A stretch of DNA of 64,000 nt from Delphinus delphis (GCF_949987515.2 NC_082698.1:27618070-27682069); one strand, 5' to 3'; shown: positions 34,578-45,250, counted from the stretch's first letter. Numbers and translations are program-made. Notes: generated by a model from the sequence alone, not told the origin.

Positions 34578-34816
34578 TAGTACATGCTGTTCCTTTTTTT
34601 TTTAAATTTATTTATTTTTTAATTTTTTTGATGTGGACCATTTCTAAAGTCTTTATTGAATTTGTTACAATATTGCTTCTGTTTTATGTTTTGTTTTTTT
34701 GGCCGCGAGGCATGTGGGATCCTAGCTCCCCGACCAGGTATCAAACCCACACCTCCTGCATTGAAAGGTGAAGTCTTAACCACTGGACTTCCAGGGAAGT
34801 CCCCATGCTGTTCTTT
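34578..34816 (-). mobile_element. CHR-type SINE with a different tail
   Basis: Reverse-orientation SINE inserted in L2, flanked by tacatgctgttcc (near 34580-34592) and a near copy ccatgctgttct (near 34803-34814). The tail side contains aaagtctttattgaatttgt (34646), a tail segment not shared by the other SINEs here. The head complement is a ttccagggaagtccc phrase. Confidence 0.88.
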
Positions 34817-34960
34817 CAACCAGAAACTCCCCTTTCCCTACATGTTCCCCTTCCCGACTTTTTTTTTTTTTTTTTTGCCTTGTAACCCCTACTCATTCTT
34901 CTCAAAGCTCAGGCATTGTCTCATACACAGAAGCCTTACTTCACTGTGAGTGCCCCGCCC

Positions 34961-35428
34961 TCCCCAGCTCAGGTAGGTGCCTTGGTGGACACTATAATGT
35001 GCTGTCCGATTCCCTTCAATGAAGGACTTACCCCAGTTGCTGGGAGTGCTAGCAGACAGTCTTCAGCTTTCAGCTCCCATGGGGGAAAGGCCTCAGTTGA
35101 AGAGAGCTGCCCAGCCTAAGGTCACACCCATTTCTGGGGCTACTTGCATTCCATGACCCACCAACACAGGGGTATGAAACCTCTGGCCCCAACTTGGGGA
35201 AAAACTGAAGGGCCATTCTAGCCTCAGAGTGACCCAAAGGGCTGGGCTCTGCCCAATTCTGATTCCTTCCTCTCCTTCCACAGGTTTTGATCCCAAGAGC
35301 TTCCTGATGACACTCTGAGCATTAATCTCTATCTCAGAAAATGCTTCCTGGGGAAGCCCTCAGTACTTATGTCTCCCCAGCTACGCTCCCTGAGGACTCA
35401 GTGATCCAGGGCTAGGGAACTACTGGAG
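34961..35428. other. Unassigned sequence
   Basis: Unique-looking sequence. No gene or repeat was recognised. Confidence 0.35.
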
Positions 35429-35667
35429 AAAAGCAACAGTCTTGGGCTTCCCTGGTGGCGCAGTGGTTGAGGGTCCGCCTGCTGATGCAGGGGACACGGA
35501 TTCGTGCCCCGGTCCGGGAAGATCCCACATGCCGTGGAGCAGCTGGGCCCGTGAGCCATGGCCGCTGAGCCTGCGCGTCCGGAGCCTGTGCTCCGCAATG
35601 AGAGAGGCCACAACAGTGAGAGGCCCGCGTACCGCAAAAAAAAAAAAAAAAAAAAAGCAACAGTCTT
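35429..35667 (+). mobile_element. CHR SINE, short cetacean form
   Basis: Plus-strand SINE (body 35444-35652) with ggcttccctggtggcgcagt and gagaggcccgcgtaccgc plus about 20 A. A perfect 15-bp duplication aaaagcaacagtctt flanks it (35429-35443 and 35653-35667). It is among the least diverged copies in the window. Confidence 0.97.
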
Positions 35668-36105
35668 CATGAGCCCCAGCCCGAGGGGTGCAGCTCTTTA
35701 AACGCAGGGCAATAAGTGACAAAACCCTCTCTCTCCATTGATCCACGTGGTCATGGCTTCTTAACCAGATAATTCATCTCCAGGTAGCCCTGCACTTCCT
35801 GACCCCAGGCAAGTCATTAATTTGGTGACTCTTACTGTCCTCCAGTACTCACCTGACCTTCACCCCCCGGAAACCCCCAAACCATAGTGTGAGGCCAGAG
35901 CATGGATTTCAGAAGGCAGAGGGTAGGGATGTATGGCAGTGAGGTTGCACTCCCCTGTCACACACTATAACCACTCTGAAAACAAGTTACTCATACTCCA
36001 ACCGCTCTCAGTCAAGGTAATGTGGACCCCCAAAGTACCAGCACCCTGAGACCTCATATCCTTGAATTGCTAATTCCAAATCCTAAACTCTTGATCCTCA
36101 AATTA
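35668..36105. other. Unassigned sequence
   Basis: No repeat family or coding region was recognised. Confidence 0.35.
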
Positions 36106-36350
36106 AAGAAACGGCCCAGTGTCTTGGAAAAGGCACAGCTTTGGAATCAACTAAATCTGAGTTCAACTCCTGAATCTTCCCTGTCTTGGTTGTGAGACCT
36201 CTCGCAAGTCACTTCAGCTACCTAAACCCTCATTTCCTTGTTCGTTAAACAGATGTGGTGACAATCCCATCTCACGAGGTTTTTTTGTTTGTTTTAATTG
36301 AGACACCGCATGTAAGACACTCAGCACACAGGGGCTGCTCAGTAGTTTAC
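36106..36350 (+). mobile_element. MIR SINE
   Basis: Plus-strand MIR: ggcacagctttggaatcaac (36131), tgagacctctcgcaagtcac (36193) and a diverged 3' part to about 36350 containing ttttttgtttgttttaatt. Confidence 0.8.
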
Positions 36351-36424
36351 AGTTCTCCTCCTCTATACTTGAGAATTCTGAATCCCTAGAGTCAGAAGCA
36401 GAATAAAATGAGAAGCAGAACTCT

Positions 36425-36645
36425 CACTGTTATAGTACCATGTGTCAGGGACTGTTCTAAGCACCCTACTCACACCAAATCAATCCTCTCAACAATCCTG
36501 TGAGGCAGGTACCATTATTAATCTCATCTTGCAGATGAGGAAATGTGGAACAGAGAAGTTAAGTAATTTGCCTGAGGTCACACAGCTAGGAAGAGGTGGA
36601 GGCAGAATTACAACCCAGGCAGTCTGGCTCCAGATCTACACACCC
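36425..36645 (-). mobile_element. MIR SINE
   Basis: Reverse-orientation MIR: ctcaacaatcctgtgaggca (36488), cttgcagatgaggaaatgtg (36528), cctgaggtcacacagctagg (36571), caggcagtctggctccagat (36617). Together with the preceding plus-strand MIR it forms an inverted pair about 75 bp apart. Confidence 0.92.
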
Positions 36646-37025
36646 TGGGGGTGTGGAATGAGCTCACATAGTAGGCTCTCAAGGAAGCTTGTTGACGTTG
36701 AGAAGGAAGAGGAGGAGGAAGGGCAGTGGAGGGGAGGAGGAAGGAAAGGTCACTGTCTGGGCAGATAATGAGGAAGACTGAGGGAACAGGTCAAGGGCCA
36801 TAACCCAAAAATCATATCAGGGCCTGTCTGGCAAGAGTGGGACCAAGAATATGAAAGGTCTTGGGGATGGGCCATCCATGAGCCTGGAGGAGCCTGGACT
36901 TTGACCAGAGCAGGGTAGAAAGCACAAGACATGGTGGTGAAATGTCTAGATGATGTTGTCAACATCTGTAGTTGGAGGTCAGTGTGCGTGTATACAAGGG
37001 TTTTTTGGTGCCTGTGGTCTGAGCT
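36646..37025. other. Unassigned, partly L2-like sequence
   Basis: Contains a GA-rich patch at 36695-36760, then L2-like reverse phrases, for example gaatatgaaaggtcttgggg (36848). The call is uncertain. Confidence 0.35.
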
Positions 37026-37262
37026 GGAGCCTCTTTCAGGGGGCGATCAGGGAAGGTTTCCTCAAATAGGTGACATCTGAGTGTGGCTTTAAAAGATGTG
37101 GAATGTGGTTGGTGGAGAAGCAGGGAACTGTGGGCCTGTCAAGGAAGGTGGCCAGTCCTGAAGGGCTTATGGGGGGTGGGAGTGAGGGTGTTGGAAGGGG
37201 TAGGTTGGGGCCCGTTGTGAAGAGCTCTGAATGCCATGCTGAATCGTCTTGGTCAATGGAGT
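37026..37262 (-). mobile_element. L2 LINE fragment
   Basis: Reverse-orientation L2: gatcagggaaggtttcctca (37046) and taggtgacatctgagtgtgg (37067) followed by purine-rich L2-like sequence. Confidence 0.7.
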
Positions 37263-38309
37263 ACTTGCTCAGAGTAATGCTTCAGAAAAAATAATTAGGC
37301 AGCAGGAGATGAAGGACAAAGATGAGGAAAAGGAATACCCTGGGGACCACCCACCCCCTGCATCCCTGTGAAGTCATCTCCCCCCTCCCCGGTCCGCTGA
37401 CAGACTGGTTATCCTGGGAGAAAGGAGAAGCAGGCCGCCACAGAGTCATCAATCCCCTGTGTCTTCTGTTCTTGGAAAGTGCCTGCTCCACTTGCTGTAG
37501 CCAAAGTGGGCACTGGACCCCGAGAGTGCAGGTGGGTGTGGTGTGGAAAGAGGGCAGAGTTAGAGGAGAGAGAGATGGAATGCATGGCAGATAGTGGCTC
37601 CTTTATGATTATTTCTTGATCTACTGACTAAGAGAAAGACAGAGACACCCAAAGAGAGATACACATAAGGGGAAGAAGAAAAACAGAAGATGCCTCCAAT
37701 AGAGGGACTTACCTTCTTTCCCATTTGTCTCCCACAGCACCAGGTAGCACCTTGTATGCCACAGGAGCTCAAGAATTATTTGTTGAAATAAGAGACTCAA
37801 AGGATATTCAGAAAGTGGCCAATGACTGAGATGGACACAAAAGGTGGAGAGAACTGAGGTTTGGATTGAGGAGCTTGGTGGACCTCCCTTCCCTTGTTGC
37901 GTCTATATTTGCCACCGTTTCCTTGCCCCTTAACAAAAAAGCAAGTCCTGAGTCTGCTCCCTTCCCTCAAGCCTTCAAAGTGAACAGATCTCAGAGGAAG
38001 ACTTCAAAGGCCTAACCCCAGGTTCTTGGAATCTCTGGCAGGGAGCAGGGAGGAAGAGGGGAGTGGCGGTCAGGAAAAGAACCCTAGGCCAGGACTTAGC
38101 TGCTGCCTGGGGCTGCCGAGGGTAGGGTGGGAGTAAAAGGAGGTTCTCTGCCTTCCATGGTTCCCATGCTCCTTCACTGTCCCCAATCCAAGCCTTGCTC
38201 AGAGGCAGCCTCTGTTCCACAGGTAACATGTCTTCTCATGAGAGGCAGAGAGTCAGCTGTGAGTATGGGGACACTTAAAGACAGAAGCAAGTAAGGCACA
38301 GGAAGAAAG
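37263..38309. other. Unassigned sequence
   Basis: About 1 kb of ordinary sequence. Reading frames are short and unsupported. Confidence 0.35.
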
Positions 38310-38455
38310 CAGAGGGGGAGGACATAGGAAAAAGGGAAGGAGAAGACAGGAAAAGAGGGAAAGAGGGAGAGAAAGAGAGACAGAGGGGAGAGGGAAGAGA
38401 TGGGAGAGAAGGTCAGGGGAGAGGGAGGGAGGGAGGGGATGGAGATACAGAGAGA
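38310..38455. repeat. Polypurine (GA-rich) tract
   Basis: Almost purely A and G over about 145 bp, a sequence type able to form triplex (H-DNA) structures. Confidence 0.85.
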
Positions 38456-38559
38456 ATTTTTCCCCAAAATGAACATTACATAGTTAATAGAAGTAAGTAG
38501 TCATCTAACAGGTGATAAACATAAACACTGGGGTCAGAGTCTGATTGTCTTCCCAACTG

Positions 38560-38765
38560 TCTGCTGCCCAGTTTGTCTGTTTATCTCTCTGTCCATCTCT
38601 ATCTATCCATCCATTCAGTTACCCATTTCTTTTTGCTTTTAAATTTGTCTAACTAGCCAGATATCTACATGTCCTAGGTTTGACTACCTGTCTGTCTTTG
38701 TACATCTGCCTATTTGTTTTTCTACCTGTTTTTGATCTGTCTGTCTGCCAATTTGTCAGTTGATT
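38560..38765. repeat. Degenerate (TCTG/TCTA/TCCA)n tract
   Basis: Tetranucleotide-like phrases such as ctgtctgtctttgtacatct and atctatccatccattc. A similar tract resumes at 41.5 kb beyond the repeat insertions. Confidence 0.7.
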
Positions 38766-38829
38766 TGGGTAGCATTAGGATGCTTTTGGCTGCAAGTGAC
38801 AGATGATCCTACCAAAAGTGGCTTAGGTA

Positions 38830-40107
38830 CAGAAATGGAACAAAAAATTTCACAATTTGTATGGAAACACAAAAGACCCCGAATAGCCAAAGCAACCTTG
38901 AGAACGAAAAATGGAGCTGGAGGAATCAAGCTCCCTGACTTTAGACTATACTACAAAGCTACAGTAATCAAGACAGTATGGTACTGGCACAAAAACAGAA
39001 ATATAGATCAACAGAACAGGATAGAAAGCCCAGAGATAAACCCATGCACATATGGTCACCTTATCTTTGATAAAGGAGGCAAGAATATACAGTGGAGAAA
39101 AGACAGCCTCTTCAATAAGTGGTGCTGGGGAAATTGGACAGGTACATGTCAAAGTATGAGATTAGAACACTCCCTAACGCCATACACAAAAATAAGCTCA
39201 AAATGGATTAAAGACCTAAATGTAAGGCCAGAAACTATCAAACTGTTAGAGGAAAACATAGGCAGAATACTCTATGACATAAATCACAGCAGGATCCTTT
39301 TGGATCCACCTCCTAGAGAAATGGAAATAAAAACAAAAATAAACAAATGGGACCTAATGAAACTTCAAAGCTTTTGCACAGCAAAGGAAACCATAAACAA
39401 GATGAAAAGACAACCTTCAGAATGGGAGAAAATATTTGCAGATGAAGCAAATGACAAAGGTTTAATCTCCAAAATTTACAAGCAGCTCATGCAGCTCAAT
39501 ATCAAAAAAACAAACAACCCAATCCAAAAATGGGCAGAAGACCTAAATAGACATTTCTCCAAAGAAGATATACAGATTGCCAACAAACGCATGAAAGGAT
39601 GCTCAACATCACTAATCATTAGAGAAATGCAAATCAAAACTACAGTGAGGTGTCACCTCACACCGGTCAGAATGGCCATCATCAAAAAATCTACAGACAA
39701 TAAATGCTGGAGAGGGTGTGGAGAAAAGGGAACCCTCTTGCACTGTTGGTGGGAATGTAAATTGATACAGCCACTATGGAGAACAGTATGGAGGTTCCTT
39801 AAAAAACTAAAAATAGAACTACCATATGACCCAGCAATCCCACTACTGGGCATATACCCCGAGAAAACCATAATTCAAAGAGTCATGTACAATGTTCACT
39901 GCAGCTCTATTTACAATAGCCAGGACATGGAGGAAATCTAAGTGTCCATCAACAGATGAATGGACAAAGATGTGGCACATATACACAACGGAATATTACT
40001 CAGCCATAAAAAGAAACGAAATTGAGTTATTTGTAGTAAGGTGGATGGACCCAGAGACTGTCATACAGAGTGAAGTCAGAAAGAGAAAAACAAATACCGT
40101 ATGCTAA
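38830..40107 (+). pseudogene. L1 ORF2 C-terminal fragment, one frameshift
   Basis: An open frame of about 370 L1 codons runs from 38830 to 39941 (the frame opens upstream in non-L1 DNA at 38760). It covers the region after the reverse transcriptase core, including [12 protein letters not shown] (39115 on) and the Cys/His-rich knuckle [18 protein letters not shown] from 39705. Near 39890 the frame shifts by one: the normal end of ORF2 (SAIKRNEIELFVVRWMDPE) continues in the next frame to 40107. Endonuclease and reverse transcriptase domains are missing, so it cannot act alone. Confidence 0.93.
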
Positions 40108-40489
40108 CACATATATATGGAATCTAAGAAAAAAAAGGTTCTGAAGAACAGAGGGGCAGGACAGGAATAATGACGCAGATGTAGAGAATGGACTTGAGGA
40201 CACAGGGAGGGGGAAGGGTAAGCTGGGACGAACTGAGAGAGTGGCATGGACATATATACACTACCAAATGTAAAACAGATAGCTAGTGGGAGGCAGCCGC
40301 ATAACAGGGAGATCAGCTCTGTGCTTTGTGTCTACCTAGAGGGGTGGGATAGGAAAGGTGGGAGGGAGACGCAAGAGGGAGGAGATATGGGGATATATTT
40401 ATACGGATAGCTGATTCACTTTGTTATATAGCAGAAACTAACACACCATTGTAAAGCAATTATACTCCAATAAAGATGTTAAAAAAAAA

Positions 40490-40938
40490 GAATATTGGGA
40501 CAAATCAAGGTCATGTGCCTCTTGATATAATGCACTGAGAGGAACACAGCATCATTCCTGCCAAAAAATGCATAACATGAGGAAACATCAGATAAACCCC
40601 AATTGAGAGATACTCCTAAAAAAAACCCTATTCTGTATTCTTGAAGATTATGTAGGACATGAAAGACAAAGAAAGACTGAAGACCTGTTCCAGATGGAAG
40701 GCAACTACAGAAACATGACAATTAAATGCAATTGTGACTCAGGAGGGGATTCTGAACCAGAAGAGGAAAAAAGGTATCAAGGATATTATAGTACCAATGG
40801 GCGAGGTTTGAATGGATCTGTGGATTACGTGGTAGAATTAGATCTATGTTAATTTTCTGATCTACATGATTGCATATGACTATGTAAGACAGCATCCTTA
40901 TTTTTTTTAGAAAATACACATTGAAGTATTTAAACTGG
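40490..40938 (+). mobile_element. Transduced sequence, itself an old L1 3' end
   Basis: The phrases cataacatgaggaaacatca (40571) and gaaacatgacaattaaatgc (40710) resemble the 3' region of old L1M elements. It lies between the L1 poly(A) and a second A-run, inside the same target-site duplication. So the source L1 probably sat just upstream of an old L1 relic. Confidence 0.75.
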
Positions 40939-41499
40939 AAAAAAAAAGTGGCTTAGGTAGTAAGAAAAATATTATCTCACATAACAAGAAGTTTGGGGAC
41001 AGAGAGATTCCTAAATTGGTCAGTGTGGCCCAGGGGCATCATTTGGCACCCAGATTTTCACAGCTGTCCTCTACCATCCCTGGCACGTCAGCTTTTAACT
41101 CAGAGGAACCTCAGGGTTTCAAAAAGGCTGCAGCAACTCAGCACATTACATCTTCATGTAGGAAAGTCCAAAATCCAGAAGGAGAGAAGAGGGCACATCT
41201 CTTCCATCGGTCCTTTTATAAATTTGAGGTAAAATTTCCCCAAAGTCTCCTTAAGAGACTTCCTCCCACATTTCAGTGGTCAGAATTGTACCACATATCC
41301 ACTTGTAAATCAATCTCCAGCGAGGGGAATGGAATTACCAGGATTTTCCTGGACCAACTAAGACTCACCTCTGGGGCAAGGGAGAGGTTCAACCTTCCCC
41401 AAAGCACTTGGTCTCCAAATACCAAACAAAAGAATGGGTTCCGCTAGCAAGAAGGGAGGACAGAATGTGGGGCATGGCTATTGGGTAGGCCTATTCTAC

Positions 41500-41770
41500 A
41501 TGCTGAGCTATACATCCATCTTCTCTGTGCAATCAGCTGTCCATCTAGCTGTCTATCGATTGGTCTGCCTGTCTGTTGGTCTGTCAGTCACTCCTGGAGA
41601 CTGTCTGCCTACATGACTATCCATGTCAGTCTGTGTGTCTATCTGTACACCAATTTATCTGTGTCTCTATTTGTCTTTTGGTCTGTCTATAAATAAATCT
41701 ATTAATGAGTTTGTGTGTTTACTCAATATGTCTGTCTGTCCATCATCCATCTTGAACTTCTGTCCACTTC
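41500..41770. repeat. Degenerate (TCTG/TCCA)n tract
   Basis: Phrases such as tctgcctgtctgttggtctg (41562) and tctgtctgtccatcatccat (41730). Probably the right half of the tract at 38.56-38.77 kb, separated by the repeat insertions between them. Confidence 0.65.
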
Positions 41771-42083
41771 TGCCCGTCTCTTCCTCACCTATCCCATATT
41801 TTTTTAATGGATAGCTCATTTCTTTTTTTTTTTTTTTTACCACAGGATAGTCTAAAATAACTCTTGAAACTCATCACTCTGGACAAAGCACTGACCAGAG
41901 GGCCCACATCTCCTAACAAGAGAGACAGCAGCAGGGAGAGACTGCCAGAGTTCCCACCCCACCATCTCATGGTGCACCATCTCCCCTCTTCCCAGGTCCT
42001 GCCCAGAGGCTGGGCTGCTCATGGTCTCTACCTGTGACGATCAGGCCCTCCCTAAGCTATCTGAGCTCCCAGAGTGACTTTGT
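41771..42083. other. Unassigned sequence with a T-tract
   Basis: A run of about 17 T at 41823-41839, without a recognisable SINE. The rest is unassigned. Confidence 0.35.
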
Positions 42084-42206
42084 TCATTCATTCGTTCTTG
42101 AACGAATATTTACTGAGTACCTACTATGTGCCAGGCCCTTTCTTAGGTGATGGAGATACAGAGAGGATACATGGTTCCTGCCCCTATGGGATTTACAGTC
42201 TATGCA
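42084..42206 (-). mobile_element. L2 3' end
   Basis: Reverse-orientation L2 terminus: gagtacctactatgtgccag (42115) and gatggagatacagagaggat (42149). Confidence 0.8.
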
Positions 42207-42904
42207 TAGACACAGCCACACATAGCCACACTTACACAGGCTTATACACCACAATGGATGCTCCCATGTGTGTGCACACAGGTTCTCAAATATACATTTA
42301 AAGACCCACACAGCCACATCCGGGCCCTGCCAGCCTCTGCAAACATCTGTTGAGCCTAATATGTATGTGGCACTTAAGTTAGTCCTGTACAAAAGCACAT
42401 CTTACACACACACACACATACACACAGTTATATATTTTACTGCCCTGGGACCCTGATAGTAGGGCACAGGGAAGTGGCACAGGATTCTTATTTCTGTCCC
42501 CACATCTAGGCTTGACTCCCGTCATGACCTTGAGTAATTACTTCTTGACCATACAGTATCCCCTTGTACAAAAGGGGCAATGCCTGGCCCAGGGATGATC
42601 AACCCCCTCTCATTTCCTTGAACTACTCTACTCATGTTCCTTTATAGCATAAAAGTTGCTTCTGACCCGTCACTGGGAATATGTCTCTTTCTTTCCTCCC
42701 CTCTCTGCCTGTCTGTTTCTCTCCATGTCTCCGTAGGGTCTCCCCCAACAGTGCTCCTGCTTTTGTGTTTCCCATCAGAGTGCGATTGTGTCTGGGTCTC
42801 TGTCTTTGTGTGGTGTTTGAGTATTAGGACAGAGTGTTTGAATTCATGTCTATGTTTGAGCTGCTGTGTATTCCTATGTGTGTCTGCCGTGGGTCTCTGT
42901 GTGT
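42207..42904. other. Mostly unassigned; CA repeat and weak MIR
   Basis: A (CA)n run lies at 42403-42426. The stretch 42500-42590 (gtcatgaccttgagtaatta) may be a decayed plus-strand MIR. The remainder is unassigned. Confidence 0.35.
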
Positions 42905-42962
42905 TTTTATCCAAGAGTGTGTGTGTGCATACACACACACAGGCGCGTGCGCGCGAGCACAT
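42905..42962. repeat. Alternating purine-pyrimidine tract
   Basis: TG, CA and CG alternation (gtgtgtgtgc, acacacacac, ggcgcgtgcgcgcgagc) over about 50 bp, a potential Z-DNA-forming sequence, partly self-complementary. It borders the next candidate regulatory block. Confidence 0.85.
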
Positions 42963-43330
42963 GCTCGGCTCCCCTAATATGCTGAATGGGCCATTACGCC
43001 TCTTGTATGTGGGGCTGGGGGTGGATGGGGAGGGGGAACAGAGGGAGGCAGCAGGATTCTGTAAGAACATTAAATCCCAAATAAAGTAGAAAATATTTTT
43101 TAAAATCACCGACTTCCCGTTTTCTCCGAAATGGAGTGAAACGAGGCTGGTCCCGAGGCAGGGGCTCCGCGGGGCCAGCCACTGGAAAGGGGCAGCGCTT
43201 TATTTTTTATTTTTGTAATAAGAGGAACTGAATTAGAAAAAACGGGGAAGGAAGAGCAGAGTCAGATTGTTAAAGGATTCAATGAGCTGTGGCCAATGTA
43301 TTCGAAAGGTGCTTAAGGCAGCAGAGCCGC
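42963..43330. promoter_or_regulatory. Candidate conserved non-coding element
   Basis: Unique block with AT-rich and CpG-containing parts: gggccattacgcctcttgta (42988), gaacattaaatcccaaataa (43065), acttcccgttttctccgaaa (43112) and agctgtggccaatgtattcg (43284). There are no repeat features, and it is sharply bounded by CA-rich low-complexity DNA on both sides. The texture is the same as the blocks at 4-5.7 kb. Confidence 0.5.
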
Positions 43331-43915
43331 TCACCAAACACACACTCACACGCACGCACGCATGCACACACACTGTCATACACAGCCACACCAAGGCACC
43401 ACATACCGCCATCACACTCACACGACCGAGACAAAGGCACATTCAACCACACTGGCATTGGGACACACACCCAGAGAAACACAGACACACAAACCCATCC
43501 CCACACATCCCCCACACGGCCAGTATACGCTCCAAGATGCACGCGTACATCTCAGGTGCCAGGGCAACTAACTCAGATACACCCTGAGACACAAAATCAT
43601 CTACTGCAAACAGATATACGCAATGACGCAGACACCCAAAGACAAAAACACACATTCACAGTCACACACAGACACTCACACTCCCTACACTTGGATCCAC
43701 ACAGATATTTTCGTATATTTTATGACAACTACCAAATTCACTTCCAACACCTGTATACTCACTCGCACAACAAACTTATTGCAAATAAAGTTCACACTTA
43801 CTATGATGCTTGTTCTCTCACCGATGCACCCACTATGGCTGATACACAAAGACGCTCAGGCCTCCGGACACACCCACACCTTCACACACAGTCACCCAAC
43901 ACACCCCATGTGTAG
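43331..43915. repeat. Long degenerate CA-rich tract
   Basis: About 580 bp of decayed CA-type repeat (acacactcacacgcacgcac at 43339, acacacagacactcacactc at 43664). It creates long spurious reading frames rich in His, Thr and Arg. An old expanded microsatellite rather than coding DNA. Confidence 0.8.
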
Positions 43916-43934
43916 TTATTAACGATACCAAACG

Positions 43935-44120
43935 TTTATAGGGAGATTTACAGTTGAAAATGTATTTTGGTCTACTTAAGCCCCATAATCATCCTGTGAA
44001 ACAGATACCCTTATCCTTACTTTAGAGATGAAGCAACAGAGCTCAGGGAGGTTAAATGACCCGCCCAACACCACACACCAGCAACAGGCCAAGCCAGGAC
44101 GAGAGCCCCCTGTTTAAAAA
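43935..44120 (-). mobile_element. MIR SINE
   Basis: Reverse-orientation MIR: taatcatcctgtgaaacaga (43986), agctcagggaggttaaatga (44040). Confidence 0.75.
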
Positions 44121-44579
44121 TTTAAATTGCCAACTGCAGAGAGCTGAACAAACACAAACACATAGGGTCTTGGTCTTTCACACGTTCTCATGAACACAGC
44201 CTCACGCTCATTTACATAGGCAGGTTCAATTTCACACACACACCCCACCTTTGCCTGGCCTGACAGTAACCTGCATGTGCTGTGCCCACATTCTCACACA
44301 CAGTCACCCCCTTCTACCTCCCTTTCTCGTTTTCTGTTTCTCCAGCTGCTTCCTAATCCTGCCACCCCTGGATAGCCTAAGCTAAGGTAAGTTTTCAGGG
44401 GACAGGGATGGGGCATGAGCCAGGCTCTTCCTCTCAGCTACACCTATGACCGCATTCCTCCCACCCCACCAAAAGCAACCCCACTTCGTGGCTGCCCCAG
44501 CCCCCTCCCCCAGGGCCTGGGAAAGGTGAGCTCCAGCTTCCCTCGCCCTACTCCTCCCACACACTCTAACCAAGGGGAC
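44121..44579. other. Unassigned sequence
   Basis: CA-rich at first, then C-rich unique sequence. No gene was recognised. Confidence 0.35.
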
Positions 44580-44840
44580 ATTAAAAAGTGCTGACAGGGC
44601 AGGGGAGAGGCCACCTGCCTGCTCGCCAGTCGGGCCACTTTCATCTCAGCTGCCTCCTGCTGCAGCCGCCACCGCCCTGGCCTTCCCTCCCCCGGGTCCC
44701 TCTTTATTAATCTGGCCCGTCTGGCCAGCCCAGACCCGCCTAGTCGCCCCCATCACCACTTTCCCCTCCAGCGCCAGCGGGGGCGGCTCCAGCTCCCCAA
44801 CATCCCAGGGCTGCGCCAGGTGCAGGCTCTATTCCCTGCA
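44580..44840. promoter_or_regulatory. GC-rich candidate regulatory block
   Basis: Dense C/G-rich unique sequence with ctgcagccgccaccgccctg (44661), a GC-box-like agcgggggcggctcc (44775) and one AT-rich core cctctttattaatctggccc (44699). No open frame or splice context was found. Could be a conserved element or a weak promoter-like patch. Confidence 0.35.
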
Positions 44841-44934
44841 TTGATCATCCCAGGGGCCACGGAGAGTGCCTCCAACAGTCTGGGGAAGCTCATTCTCCTC
44901 CAGATTTACAGCAGGAGATGGGGGTCTCCCGTGC

Positions 44935-45250
44935 CCCCCACTGACACACAGACACATCACACACCGAGCCTCACCTGTACAGGACATGCGTGCCACACAC
45001 TAACAGTCCTATGTTCACACTGCACAACAACACACCCACAACCTCAGGCACACCCACTGTTGTTACACTGAGTTACACATAACACCCACAATGACAGTCA
45101 CACACAAGGACCTCAAGGGGAGACATACAACAACAGCCATATGATAACACAGCCACCCGTAGTAACCATCATTTAGAGCACACGGTCAACACAATCACAC
45201 ACAAGCACCCACACATGACACAACATCACACACTAGGACACGCTCTCACC
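44935..45250. repeat. Degenerate CA-rich tract
   Basis: Decayed CA-type low-complexity DNA (acacagacacatcacacacc at 44945, caatcacacacaagcaccca at 45191). Confidence 0.75.

Larger units (their letters stand above)
33590..34960 (+). mobile_element. L2 LINE interrupted by MIR and SINE
   Basis: Plus-strand L2: aaacctgggagtcattgtga (33999), aagcaatcactaagtcctgt (34049), cctgcagtagtcatctcact (34164) and ttaaaggctccccatcccct (34466) occur in consensus order. It is split by a MIR at about 34240-34425 and a SINE at 34590-34805. The frame is destroyed. Confidence 0.85.
38814..40959 (+). mobile_element. Young 5'-truncated L1 with 3' transduction
   Basis: A perfect 16-bp duplication aaaagtggcttaggta (38814-38829 and 40944-40959) brackets a plus-strand L1 (38830-40489), its 9-A tail (40481-40489) and a further 450 bp (40490-40938) ending in a second A-run (40939-40947). 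The L1 keeps the C-terminal third of ORF2 and the 3' UTR with ccaataaagatgtt. The extra segment is downstream flanking DNA carried from the source locus. Confidence 0.93.
38766..41460. mobile_element. Old element split by a young L1
   Basis: The left part (to 38829) reads ttttggctgcaagtgacaga and the right part (from 40944) reads ttatctcacataacaagaag, consecutive sections of one old interspersed element related to that at 29.04 kb. The young L1 with its transduced sequence lies between them. The family is not assigned; the right limit is approximate. Confidence 0.6.

Noticed and set aside
38760..39941. A 393-codon open frame, the longest in the window
   Set aside because: Its first 20 or so codons are non-L1 DNA and the rest is L1 ORF2; it is a mobile-element fragment, not a host gene.
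42642..43109. A 155-codon minus-strand frame
   Set aside because: It overlaps the simple-repeat tract and the candidate regulatory block and has low-complexity composition.
43289..43915. A 208-codon frame rich in His, Thr, Arg
   Set aside because: It lies in degenerate CA-repeat DNA that keeps frames open on both strands; there is no domain or conservation cue.
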